Below are positions 9,561-17,699 of a stretch of 47,735 nucleotides of DNA, piece by piece. A program made the translations under genes and the position numbers. Every line of letters begins with the position of its first letter. The stretch's first letter is position 1. The stretch is from JASDSY01 sp041441465 (GTDB taxonomy: Bacteria; Muiribacteriota; UBA9980): contig JASDSY010000033.1 in the NCBI GenBank assembly GCA_041441465.1, forward strand, positions 1 through 47,735. The letters run 5' to 3'. The notes below the pieces were generated by a model that worked only from the letters and a program-made list of their open reading frames with translations, had not been told where the DNA came from and ran no database searches.

Positions 9561-10634
9561 ATGAAAAAATTAATGAATGAAGTAATTAACAAGATAAATT
9601 CGTCCAAAAAAATACTGGTTGTATCGCATGTCCGGCCTGACGGCGATAATATCGGTTCGCTTTCGGGATTTACGGCGGCGCTCGCGCTTCGAGGCTTAAA
9701 TGTCACAGCGGCTAACTGCGATCCGGTTCCGCATAATTTTTCATTTTTGCCGGGTTCTTCGAATATCATTCCTCTGGCTCAGGTCAAACAGAAATATGAC
9801 CTGTTGATAGTGCTTGATTCATCTACTGTCGACAGGGTAGGCGTAAGCGACCTTTCGCTTTATTCCGATTTTATCATAAACATAGACCACCACATCTCAA
9901 ATGAAAATTACGGCAATATCAATCTTGTGTTTCCCGAATACAGTTCCACATCGCAGATAGTATACGAAATAATCAAGACTGCGAAGTATAAAATAAATTC
10001 TGACATCGCGACATGCCTCTATACCGGGCTTATGACTGATACTGTCGGCTTTCAGACGACAAGCACCAATCATGATGTATTTAAAATGGCGGCATTTTTA
10101 GTTAAAAATGGCGCTAAACCGAATAATATTTGCCGTGAAATATGGCAGAATAAGTCACTGTCGAATATAACGATTCTCGGGAAGGCGCTTTCCACTTTGA
10201 ATTTTTGCAATAACGGCCTTATCTGCTGGAATAAAATCGATCAGAAAATGCTTCGTGAATGCAAGGCGCAGCCTTCCGATGTCGGCGGAATAATAAATCA
10301 AATGCTTTCAATTAAAGGCGTCGAAACGGCGATACTTTTTTATGAGGAAAGCGCCGACAGCGTAACTATAGATTTACGTTCAAAATCGTCGTTTGACGTA
10401 AGTAAAATTGCCACTCATTTTGGCGGCGGCGGCCATTTAAGGGCTTCAGGCGCGACAATCAAAGGCGCGCTGAAAAATGTGATAACGGAAGTTATCAATT
10501 ACGCTATGGAAGAACTTAAAAATAATTTTTTAAACGATAAGAACATGAAAGGAAAAAAAGATTTTGATACAGCGTGTTGCGGTAAACAAAAGAGCGAGAG
10601 ATCGCGTAAAATCAGGGAATCTGTGGGTATATAA
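9561..10634 (+). CDS. nrnA: DHH/DHHA1 phosphoesterase, NrnA-like (nanoRNase / pAp phosphatase)
   Basis: Cytoplasmic manganese-dependent phosphoesterase; NrnA relatives degrade 2-5-nucleotide RNAs and dephosphorylate pAp. Seen are VSHVRPDGDN near the N terminus (metal ligands), the VLDSS aspartate, the signature DHH in NIDHHISNENYG, and the C-terminal DHHA1 glycine loop GGGGHLRASG. I use the ATG at 9561 with GAGGTAGG upstream rather than a TTG one codon earlier. The coding frame runs on about 30 residues past the usual end of the family and overlaps the next gene by 71 bases, ending in a basic tail. In Clostridia and other bacteria NrnA often sits with rbfA/truB; here its partner is an rRNA methyltransferase. 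Confidence 0.88.
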   Translation: MKKLMNEVINKINSSKKILVVSHVRPDGDNIGSLSGFTAALALRGLNVTAANCDPVPHNFSFLPGSSNIIPLAQVKQKYDLLIVLDSSTVDRVGVSDLSLYSDFIINIDHHISNENYGNINLVFPEYSSTSQIVYEIIKTAKYKINSDIATCLYTGLMTDTVGFQTTSTNHDVFKMAAFLVKNGAKPNNICREIWQNKSLSNITILGKALSTLNFCNNGLICWNKIDQKMLRECKAQPSDVGGIINQMLSIKGVETAILFYEESADSVTIDLRSKSSFDVSKIATHFGGGGHLRASGATIKGALKNVITEVINYAMEELKNNFLNDKNMKGKKDFDTACCGKQKSERSRKIRESVGI

Positions 10635-11781
10635 AAGCGATATTCCTGATTTTGACCGCTATCGCGAGTTTGAAAGAGGTTCCGTCGTTGATATTACCGA
10701 TGAAAGGGACAGGTTTATCGCGCGCGGCTATTTTAATTATCTTTCGCAGATAAGCCTGCGTGTGCTTTCGAATAAGGAAAATATCGAAATTAATGATAAT
10801 TTTTGGCGCGGTCGCCTGGCCGACGCCTTAAATAGGCGTAAATCTTATTTTGACTTCAAAAAGACCGGAATATTAAGGCTGGTTTTTTCCGAAGCGGATT
10901 TGCTGCCAGGTCTCATAGTCGATATGTACGGCGGAATAATCGTGATTCAGGCTCTATCAGCCGGTGCCGAAAAATTTATTGAGACGACTGTAAGTTTTTT
11001 TGAAAAAGAATTAAAGCCGGAAACTATATACATAAAAAATGACGCCGAGATAAGAAAATTAGAAGGTCTCGAATTATACGTGAAATTCATCGGAAATAAG
11101 CCGGCCGGACCGGTAAGCGTATGTTCGGACGGTATTTTTTATATCATTGATATCGCGGGCGGCCAGAAGACAGGTTTTTTTGCTGATCAGCGCCGTGCTT
11201 ACGCTGAACTTGACGGCAATGTTACAGGCGGACGGGTATTGGATTGTTTTTCATACGTAGGCTCATTTTCAATGAACGCTTTTAAATATGGCGCACGTGA
11301 ATCAGTGCTTGTTGATATTTCGGAAAGCGCTATAGAAAACGCCAGGGAAACCGCGAAATTAAATAAAGTTTACGATAAATGTTCATTTATAGCGGCTAAC
11401 GCTTTTGATTATTTGAAAGAGGAATCGAAAAAAGCTAAGACAGGCAAATATTCAGCTAAGGAATATTTTGATTTTGTGATATTGGACCCGCCGACGTTTA
11501 CTAAATCTAAAGCCGGTCTGCCGAAAGCTCTCGCCGGGTATAAAGAAATTGCGCTGAGGGCTGTTTCGCTTATGAAAAAGAAATCGAAATTGCTTACATG
11601 CACATGTTCTCATCACGTCGGCTCACAGGATTTTTACCAATCGCAGTGCGATGCTTTTAAGGATGGCGGAGTGTTGGCTTATATGTTGCGTGCGGGATTT
11701 CAGGATGAACGCGATCATCCGATTTTATGCTCGATGCCTGAAACTCTTTATCTTAAATACTATATGTTTCAAATATTTTAG
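10564..11781 (+). CDS. rlmI: 23S rRNA (cytosine-C5) methyltransferase, RlmI family
   Basis: SAM-dependent methyltransferase of the RlmI/YccW class, which makes m5C in 23S rRNA. An N-terminal PUA-like RNA-binding region (residues about 1-75, with NLWVYKSDI) precedes a Rossmann methyltransferase. Visible motifs are the SAM loop VLDCFSYVGSFSMNA, the DPP motif ILDPPTFTKSK, and the cysteine motif LTCTCSHH holding the catalytic thiol. About 405 residues is normal for the family. The start is TTG at 10564 with AAAGGA about ten bases upstream; it lies inside the preceding nrnA frame. An ATT just before it is not a normal start. Which rRNA base is modified is inferred from the family only. Confidence 0.9.
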   Translation: MIQRVAVNKRARDRVKSGNLWVYKSDIPDFDRYREFERGSVVDITDERDRFIARGYFNYLSQISLRVLSNKENIEINDNFWRGRLADALNRRKSYFDFKKTGILRLVFSEADLLPGLIVDMYGGIIVIQALSAGAEKFIETTVSFFEKELKPETIYIKNDAEIRKLEGLELYVKFIGNKPAGPVSVCSDGIFYIIDIAGGQKTGFFADQRRAYAELDGNVTGGRVLDCFSYVGSFSMNAFKYGARESVLVDISESAIENARETAKLNKVYDKCSFIAANAFDYLKEESKKAKTGKYSAKEYFDFVILDPPTFTKSKAGLPKALAGYKEIALRAVSLMKKKSKLLTCTCSHHVGSQDFYQSQCDAFKDGGVLAYMLRAGFQDERDHPILCSMPETLYLKYYMFQIF

Positions 11782-11796
11782 TCGGCGGGAGGTATT

Positions 11797-12852
11797 ATGA
11801 ATAAGCGCGGATACAGCTCAGTTGAAATAGTCGCAATTGTCGTTATTGTAGTTTTGATTGTTGCGCTTTCGCTTATTTATATGAAACAGTCGAGTGACGA
11901 CGCTTTAACTTCCGATGCCAAAGAAAGGGTCAAAGCGGAGACAGCCAAGATAATAGAAACTATAAGCAAAGACATTACCCGCGCTAAGCAGGGGTCGATG
12001 GAAATCACTCCGATCGGCAAAAATAAAGCGAAAATATCCTTTCTGGTTCTTCAGAAAAATGAACTCGTCCAGGTCAGCTATTTTTTTGAAAAGCCTAATT
12101 TAAGCAGAAAAGAGCCGGGAAAACCTGAAGTGAAACAGTCTAATATAATAAGCGGCCTGAAAATAAACGAGGACTATTCCTCAGGAGAAATGGAGCTCGA
12201 GGTTGCGGTTTTAATATCGTCCGGACTCGAGAAGCCGATCGGTTTTTCGGACAGGGTTTATTTGAGGATGTTGAGCGAAGTTCCGGCAGGCGTTAAGATC
12301 GTCCATGATGACGGCAATGAAAATACCGGCGCTGAGGCGGTTAAAGATGAAAAATCGCCGGACGCTAAACTTAATCTTGCGAGTTCAGCCTCGGCAGCAA
12401 AAGGCGACCAGAAAGAAAAATCGCCTGAAAATGTTCTTGAAGAAGAACTTTTTGACCAGTATATAAAACAGGGGATAATCGAGCTTAAAAAAAAGAAAGT
12501 AAGCTTAGAATATGAGCTTGAAATGCTTAAAAAGAAAGAAGCGGCAATTAACCGCGAATTGCTTGTTAACGCTCCGGGGATGCTGAATGAGACTTATCAG
12601 CTGGTTTTGCCTGAGGTCAGCGATGTGGCTATTCTCGATGACGCATCTAAAAAAGCCGGGGTTGATTCCGGCTATGTCGAAAAAATAAGAAGCAAAATGG
12701 ATCTTATGATTGCTAAAACGCGGTATATAAAAGAGTTGAGAGTAGTTTCGACAGTATTGAGCGGCAAGGATTCTGCGCCTTCTTCTGAGAAAACAACGGC
12801 GCCGGCGGTTAAGCCTGAAAAAGATAAGCCGATTGTAAATAAAGGAAAATAG
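11797..12852 (+). CDS. Prepilin-like protein with long charged C-terminal region
   Basis: A 351-residue protein whose N terminus reads KRG-YSSVE followed by about 20 hydrophobic residues. This matches a type IV prepilin leader: cleavage after Gly and Glu at mature position +5, although +1 is Tyr and the usual FTLIE is replaced by YSSVE. After a globular stretch to about residue 165 comes a low-complexity Ala/Lys/Glu region, then a predicted coiled coil (residues about 215-255, KKKKVSLEYELEMLKKKE-like) and a Pro/Lys tail. A GGCGGGAGG lies just before the ATG. No pilus assembly genes are nearby, so it is an orphan pseudopilin candidate. Its role, in secretion, adhesion or DNA uptake, is unknown. 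Confidence 0.65.
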   Translation: MNKRGYSSVEIVAIVVIVVLIVALSLIYMKQSSDDALTSDAKERVKAETAKIIETISKDITRAKQGSMEITPIGKNKAKISFLVLQKNELVQVSYFFEKPNLSRKEPGKPEVKQSNIISGLKINEDYSSGEMELEVAVLISSGLEKPIGFSDRVYLRMLSEVPAGVKIVHDDGNENTGAEAVKDEKSPDAKLNLASSASAAKGDQKEKSPENVLEEELFDQYIKQGIIELKKKKVSLEYELEMLKKKEAAINRELLVNAPGMLNETYQLVLPEVSDVAILDDASKKAGVDSGYVEKIRSKMDLMIAKTRYIKELRVVSTVLSGKDSAPSSEKTTAPAVKPEKDKPIVNKGK

Positions 12853-12889
12853 GATCGCATTATTTTTTATATTAAAAAATAAAGAATTT

Positions 12890-12945
12890 TTGTAAAAATA
12901 AAATTTATATGATATAATAAGCGTGTTTTTAATAACACGCTTATT
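12890..12945 (+). promoter_or_regulatory. Promoter overlapping a terminator hairpin
   Basis: TTGTAA (12890-12895), 17-base spacer, TATAAT (12913-12918) form a good promoter for the PLP-enzyme gene at 13007. A perfect 12-bp inverted repeat (12916-12927 with 12934-12945, loop of 6) followed by T-rich sequence is a terminator for the prepilin-like gene. The -10 box lies in its left arm. A transcript starting near 12925 would lack most of that arm, so only read-through RNA from upstream would fold and terminate. Confidence 0.7.
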
Positions 12946-13006
12946 TTACTAATTACCGCTAAATAAAATATAAATGGGTAGAATTTTTACAGGGGGATGG
13001 GTTTAA

Positions 13007-14293
13007 ATGAGTAAGAAAAAAGATTACAAAGTAACGTCAAAAATGATTCACGGTCCGGAATTAGTCAGTGATAAATGGGATTTTTCACATCATGTGAATC
13101 CGCCGCAGTCGTCGTCTGTTACATATTCTGTCAGTTCGTCGGAAAGGGGCGCAGCCGGATTCATACAATTCGCAAACCTTGAAAAAGCGAATGAAAAACC
13201 AATATTGATATATGACCGTCTCGAAGAGCCGGATCGCGGTATGCTCGAGGAAAGGATTGCTCTTGCCGAAGGCGGCGAATTTTGCGCGACATTCGCGACA
13301 GGTATGGCCGCTATATCTGCTGCGCTAGGTGTTTTAGTGAAAACCGGCGAGCATATAATAGCCCACCACACATTGTACGGCTGCACATACAGCCTTCTCA
13401 GCCATTGGTTTCCTCGTGACGGCAAGGAAGTTACATTCGCCAATGTTCTGAATATGAAAGAACTAGAAAAGCTTATAAAAAAACAGACGCGCGTTATTTA
13501 CTTCGAAACGCCTTCAAATCCGATACTCGAGATAATTGATATAAAAAAAGTCCGCGAATTTGTTGACGAAATTAATAAAAAGCGTTCTAAAGAAGAAAAA
13601 ATATGGATAGTTGTCGATAATACTTTTTCGACACCTTTATGTCAGCGTCCTATACAGTTCGGCGCCGATGTCTGCGTTCAAAGCTTAACTAAGGGAGTTG
13701 GAGGTTTTGGAACCGATATGGGCGGCGCGGTTGTATGCTCGAAAGAGCTTGAACAGGCAGTTTTAGTGTATAGAAAAGATTTCGGCGGCGTGCTTGCGCC
13801 TAAATCGGCATGGCCGATACTGGTTTACGGTTTGCCGACGCTTCAAATAAGAATGAAAAAGCAGCAGGAAACGGCTATGAAAGTGGCTGAATATCTTGAA
13901 AAGCACCCTAAAATTGAAAAAGTCGCTTATCCAGGTTTGAAATCGCACCCGCAGCATGAAATAGCGAAAAAACAGATGGTCGATCCAGACGGAAACTTTG
14001 CGCCAGGCTCGATGCTATATTTTATAATTAAAGGAAGTCACGCCGAAGCTGCCAAAGCCGGCGCCAAAGTTATAGATTATCTTGCTGAAAAATCGCTTGT
14101 CATAACCCTTGCGGTCAGCCTCGGAATGGTAAAAACATTGATCGAACACCCTTCGTCGATGACGCACGCGCCGATTCCTGTCAGCGAGCAGGCAAAATTC
14201 GGAATAGATCCGGGCGGCATAAGACTTTCATTTGGCATTGAGGATCCGCGCGATATCATCGAGGATCTTGAAACCGCATTGGGACTTATATAA
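13007..14293 (+). CDS. Trans-sulfuration-type PLP enzyme (Cys/Met metabolism family)
   Basis: A 428-residue fold-type I PLP enzyme of the cystathionine gamma-synthase / methionine gamma-lyase / O-acetylhomoserine sulfhydrylase family. The lysine forming the Schiff base is in QSLTKGVGGFGTDMGGAVV. VVDNTFSTPLCQRP contains the PLP-ring aspartate, and FATGMAAISAAL is the phosphate-binding region. The neighbour-subunit YxR motif reads YDRLEEP instead of the usual YSRxxNP, so the protein is a divergent branch and the exact reaction (lyase, synthase or sulfhydrylase) is uncertain. It is monocistronic, with its own promoter, AGGGGGA ahead of the ATG, and a terminator hairpin after it. No other sulfur-metabolism gene is nearby. 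Confidence 0.85.
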   Translation: MSKKKDYKVTSKMIHGPELVSDKWDFSHHVNPPQSSSVTYSVSSSERGAAGFIQFANLEKANEKPILIYDRLEEPDRGMLEERIALAEGGEFCATFATGMAAISAALGVLVKTGEHIIAHHTLYGCTYSLLSHWFPRDGKEVTFANVLNMKELEKLIKKQTRVIYFETPSNPILEIIDIKKVREFVDEINKKRSKEEKIWIVVDNTFSTPLCQRPIQFGADVCVQSLTKGVGGFGTDMGGAVVCSKELEQAVLVYRKDFGGVLAPKSAWPILVYGLPTLQIRMKKQQETAMKVAEYLEKHPKIEKVAYPGLKSHPQHEIAKKQMVDPDGNFAPGSMLYFIIKGSHAEAAKAGAKVIDYLAEKSLVITLAVSLGMVKTLIEHPSSMTHAPIPVSEQAKFGIDPGGIRLSFGIEDPRDIIEDLETALGLI

Positions 14294-14364
14294 ATTTTAT
14301 GTATAAATTCGTATAATGTTGTGTTTTAGGTAATTAAACATACTTAAACAGATATAAGAAAATA

Positions 14365-14417
14365 AAAGGACAAAAAGGCATAAAAATTATTTGTAATTTT
14401 AAGCTTTTTTGTCCTTT
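14365..14417. terminator. Bidirectional terminator between convergent genes
   Basis: A 15-bp stem (14365-14379 with 14403-14417, one G-T pair) with AAAGGACAAAAA/TTTTTTGTCCTTT arms. An inner AT-rich stem extends it. It lies 72 bases after the PLP-enzyme stop and 136 bases before the end of the opposite-strand transporter gene, so it could terminate both. The rest of 14294-14552 is AT-rich with one short palindrome at 14481-14496. Confidence 0.75.
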
Positions 14418-14552
14418 CGTTAATTATGATAAGGAAATATTTTAAAAAAATCATCCAGCCTCTAAAATTAATTCAAGTCCTTACATTATAATGTAATTTT
14501 ATTAAAAAATTTTAAAATCATTTTATATTCATAGATTTATACGAATAATAGT

Positions 14553-16184
14553 TCATTTAACTAACAGCGCCGCGAGCAGCTGGCTGAAAATTATTATACC
14601 GAAAAGCGATGCCGGATAACACATCGCGAAATACGGCATCATCTTTGACGATTTAAAAACCGACGACAGCATGATTATCGCGACTGAGCTGTTAAGCGCG
14701 CCGCACAGGCAGGCCGCGCTTTTTACAAAATCAAATTTAAAAAGTCTGGTTGAGATTATAAATGTCAGATACATCGATAAAACCATTATTAAGGCTGATG
14801 AAAAAAAGATTTTCACTACAGTCGTTATTTCCATCATTACAAGACCCGCGCCGGCCTGTATTCCAAGCCCTGCCAGGAAGAAATTGACTCCGATTTCCTT
14901 TAAAACGAGTTCGGCCGACTGCGAGATTTGTCCCGTCAGCATGCCTATTTGACGAAAGTAACTTAATACCATGGCGCAAAGAAGCGTTCCGCCGACTATA
15001 CCGAGCTTTATTTTGCCCATAGCGCCGAAAGGCACTGCTATCGATCCGATAAATACGCCTATAGTGATTGTAAACGCCATTGAAAAAAAGTCTATTTCAT
15101 TTATTTTGCGCCGTGTCCCGAGGAATCTTGTCAGGCGTTCAAGTTCGTTGATCTTTCCGACGGCGAGCAAGGTGTCGCCGCTTTCGATAATGAGCTTTTT
15201 ATGCGGGAACAGTTCGATCGGGCCGCGCCATACTCTTGTTATGACAGCGTTATAGTTAGGCCCGATACCAAGCTTGTCAAGCTCCGTATGATGCAGTGAT
15301 TCGTTTGTCATGACTATCTGCCGCGCTTCCACTTCCGGCGATTCAAGATTTTCATGTGTTTCGGCGCCGAGAAATTTTTTCAGCTTGTTTAGGGCTTTTT
15401 CAGGTCCGACAGCCAGGATGACGTCATCTATCATGAGCTTTGAATCGGCGTCAGGGATAATTATTTTATTTTTTCTTTTAATTCTCGATATATTGAGGCC
15501 GAGCCGCGTTAAGTTTATTTCAGCAAGAGTTTTGCCGTGGACTGAGCGGTTTTCAACCAAAAATTTACGCGCGATCAAATTCTCGGACTGCAGCGTAGGC
15601 CCGCTGATAGAATTATCGGGATCGAATTCTTTGAGCGCTCTGTTAATGTCTTTTTTAAATAATTTTGGAAGCAGTTGAATGAATATTATTACCGTTATAA
15701 GGCCGACCGGGTAGGTAAGCGCGTAACCTGAAGCTATGCCGCCGCTCCAGCCGTTATCCATTAAAATAGCAAGGCTTGAAGAATGGTTTAAACTTCCGGT
15801 ATAGAGCCCAAGTGTGATTTCAGGGGGAAAGCCGGCAGCATAACCTGCCGCGTAGGATAATAAAGCCGCAAATGCTCCTGTCGTGAAACTTATCAAAAGA
15901 TAAGGCAGGCCTTTCAGGCCGAGTATATTAAAAAAACCCGGGCCGCTCTGGATCCCGATCGCGTACATGAAAAGCACAAGGCCTATCTGCGTTATCTGCT
16001 GGGAAAATTCAACTCCGCAAATTCCGGCGATGAAGCCTGAGAAAAACACGCCGGAAGTGCCGAGAGAGAAAAACCCTATTTTTACCTTGCCGATCAAAAG
16101 GCCGGTAAATAAAATTAAAAAAGTAGTAAAAATAGGGTTTTTAAATACTATTATAAAAAAATCATGTATCTGGCTTAAAATCAT
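14553..16184 (-). CDS. YidE/AspT-type transporter with two TrkA-C domains
   Basis: A 543-residue inner-membrane protein of the aspartate:alanine exchanger (AAE) group. Five or so hydrophobic segments at the N terminus and another set at the C terminus are internal duplicates (the YidE/YbjL duplication domain). Between them lie two TrkA-C (RCK_C) ligand-binding domains at residues about 195-270 and 285-355; the second contains IESGDTLLAVGK. AspT of this family exchanges aspartate for alanine and generates a proton motive force, but most members have unknown substrates. No decarboxylase gene lies beside it, so AspT function is not indicated. A gene for an exported protein is upstream on the same strand, 201 bases away. 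Confidence 0.88.
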   Translation of the reverse strand: MILSQIHDFFIIVFKNPIFTTFLILFTGLLIGKVKIGFFSLGTSGVFFSGFIAGICGVEFSQQITQIGLVLFMYAIGIQSGPGFFNILGLKGLPYLLISFTTGAFAALLSYAAGYAAGFPPEITLGLYTGSLNHSSSLAILMDNGWSGGIASGYALTYPVGLITVIIFIQLLPKLFKKDINRALKEFDPDNSISGPTLQSENLIARKFLVENRSVHGKTLAEINLTRLGLNISRIKRKNKIIIPDADSKLMIDDVILAVGPEKALNKLKKFLGAETHENLESPEVEARQIVMTNESLHHTELDKLGIGPNYNAVITRVWRGPIELFPHKKLIIESGDTLLAVGKINELERLTRFLGTRRKINEIDFFSMAFTITIGVFIGSIAVPFGAMGKIKLGIVGGTLLCAMVLSYFRQIGMLTGQISQSAELVLKEIGVNFFLAGLGIQAGAGLVMMEITTVVKIFFSSALIMVLSMYLTFIISTRLFKFDFVKSAACLCGALNSSVAIIMLSSVFKSSKMMPYFAMCYPASLFGIIIFSQLLAALLVK

Positions 16185-16385
16185 TAACTTTTTTCCTGTC
16201 GTTTAGTTATATTTTAATTAAAATTATCATCGTCATCAGTCGTTTTAAAAAATGCCTGAAACATAGTAAATTAGAAAAATATGATATATCTTAAAGTAAT
16301 ATTTGAAAATCAAATACACCGTAATTTAGATAGTTTAATTTTTTTATTTTGGTTTGGCGGCGGCGTAATAACTTAAAGCGTCGCG

Positions 16386-17267
16386 CTATTTAGAGAGCAG
16401 TGAATTTAATTTTTTAAGATCAATCGTTTTCATTATTTTTTCGGCGACTTCGGCCGGCGCTTCTATATGAATGGCGGCGCACATGATCTTATTATATGCG
16501 GCTTTTTCATCGTAAGGCGATTTTATTTCGAGAGCGCCTTCCGGATTCTTTTCGATTTTCCATGGGCCGATAAGAATAACCGTTTTGGAATTGTCATCGG
16601 ATTGCGGGCCGTCAATTTTTTCCCGGAGAACGAAGTTGCCGTCTATTTTAGGCAGTTCCATCGGGTTTGACATATATATTTCAGACTGGTTTATTCCGAT
16701 GCGTATATTTGCGCTGGTGCTTTTCAGGAGATTTCCTGCGTCGGATGAACGCAAGTCTGTTTCGGTGTTTTTGCCTAGTTTTTCAGCCTCTTTAGCAAGA
16801 ATGTCAGCCTCTTTCTGCAGCTTTTCGATCTCTTTCATATCCATTTTTTCAGCGGCTTTCGATATTTTTGATGCGAGCTCTTCCTGTTTTTTAGCCATTT
16901 CATCCATAGACCCTTTATTTTTGGCGCCTATTTTTTCCATAGCTTTTTCTTTTGCCTCTATTTCGGCCTGAGTTTCATTTTTTGTATACGAAGCAATAAC
17001 GCCCATTGTGATTGGACGTTTTTCAAAACCTTCGGCTACTTCGTCAAATTTATGCTCTTCTTCGGTAGTTCCCTGCCAATTATCCGGAGCTTTGGGAAGC
17101 GTTGAGCGTAACTGTAAATGTAGTTCTTCAAGAAACTTTTTTTCTTCGCTGGTTGTTTTTCTTAGCGTTCCGCCATCGGCAAAAGCTTGCGTTGTAAATA
17201 TTGAACACATAATAATAAATATTAAAATGCTTAAAAAAAATGATTTTGTTAATTGCTTTTTTTTCAT
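16386..17267 (-). CDS. Exported protein of unknown function with coiled coil
   Basis: A 293-residue protein beginning MKKKQLTKSFF, with a hydrophobic core and a likely signal-peptidase site after TTQAFA. I moved the start to 17267 because GGAGACGGAG lies at good spacing upstream; the longer frame would put a very basic extension before the signal peptide. The middle (mature residues about 100-165) is a Lys/Glu/Ala heptad-rich stretch, probably coiled coil. The C-terminal half contains GPWKIEKNPEGALEIKSP and no recognised motif. No lipobox. It sits upstream of the YidE-type transporter on the same strand; whether they are co-transcribed is unknown. I do not recognise the family. Confidence 0.7.
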   Translation of the reverse strand: MKKKQLTKSFFLSILIFIIMCSIFTTQAFADGGTLRKTTSEEKKFLEELHLQLRSTLPKAPDNWQGTTEEEHKFDEVAEGFEKRPITMGVIASYTKNETQAEIEAKEKAMEKIGAKNKGSMDEMAKKQEELASKISKAAEKMDMKEIEKLQKEADILAKEAEKLGKNTETDLRSSDAGNLLKSTSANIRIGINQSEIYMSNPMELPKIDGNFVLREKIDGPQSDDNSKTVILIGPWKIEKNPEGALEIKSPYDEKAAYNKIMCAAIHIEAPAEVAEKIMKTIDLKKLNSLLSK

Positions 17268-17699
17268 TTGTTGTCTCCGTCTCCGTTTCTTTTTATTTAA
17301 TTTTATTTTAGATATCTGCGTTTTTAAGATATGCCTTTTAAACAAGAATCTATAAAAATTTTATTTAATTTGGAACTTTCAAATTACTGTAAATAATTAA
17401 ATTATTGTATGTAAAGCCGAATTTAAGTAAAATTTTCAATTAAAATCTTAATGTAATTTATATTATAAAGACATATTTAACATTTTCGATAGAAAAAATA
17501 TATTAGCATATTTAAGAAAATGTTGCAAGAATAATAGCGGAGTTATGTTATTTTATTAATTATAATTACATAAGCCTCTTGCAGAAAGATGGCAGGCGGC
17601 GTTAAATTTTATTGAAAATATTTGATTTATTATGTTATATCTGGTAAAATCATTTATGATTATTATTTGAAAACGAAGTTATTTATTCGGAGAAATTTA
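17268..17699. other. Divergent AT-rich intergenic region
   Basis: This 432-base gap separates the divergently transcribed exported protein and the histidine kinase. It is very AT-rich. A possible plus-strand promoter is TTGCAA (17522-17527), 16 bases, TATGTT (17544-17549), which is weak. A short GC-richer patch near 17575-17602 has no recognised motif. I see no tRNA, riboswitch or convincing ORF here. Confidence 0.4.

Noticed and set aside
10535..10640. Possible frameshift joining nrnA and rlmI
   Set aside because: Both proteins are complete by motif content in their own frames; an overlap explains the data without an error.
12945..13006. SAM riboswitch ahead of the PLP enzyme
   Set aside because: The leader after the predicted transcript start is about 80 bases and lacks the paired stems and conserved motifs of SAM riboswitches.
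14481..14496. Perfect palindrome TTACATTATAATGTAA
   Set aside because: AT-only apart from two C/G pairs and in an AT-rich gap between convergent genes; likely chance, and there is no promoter beside it.
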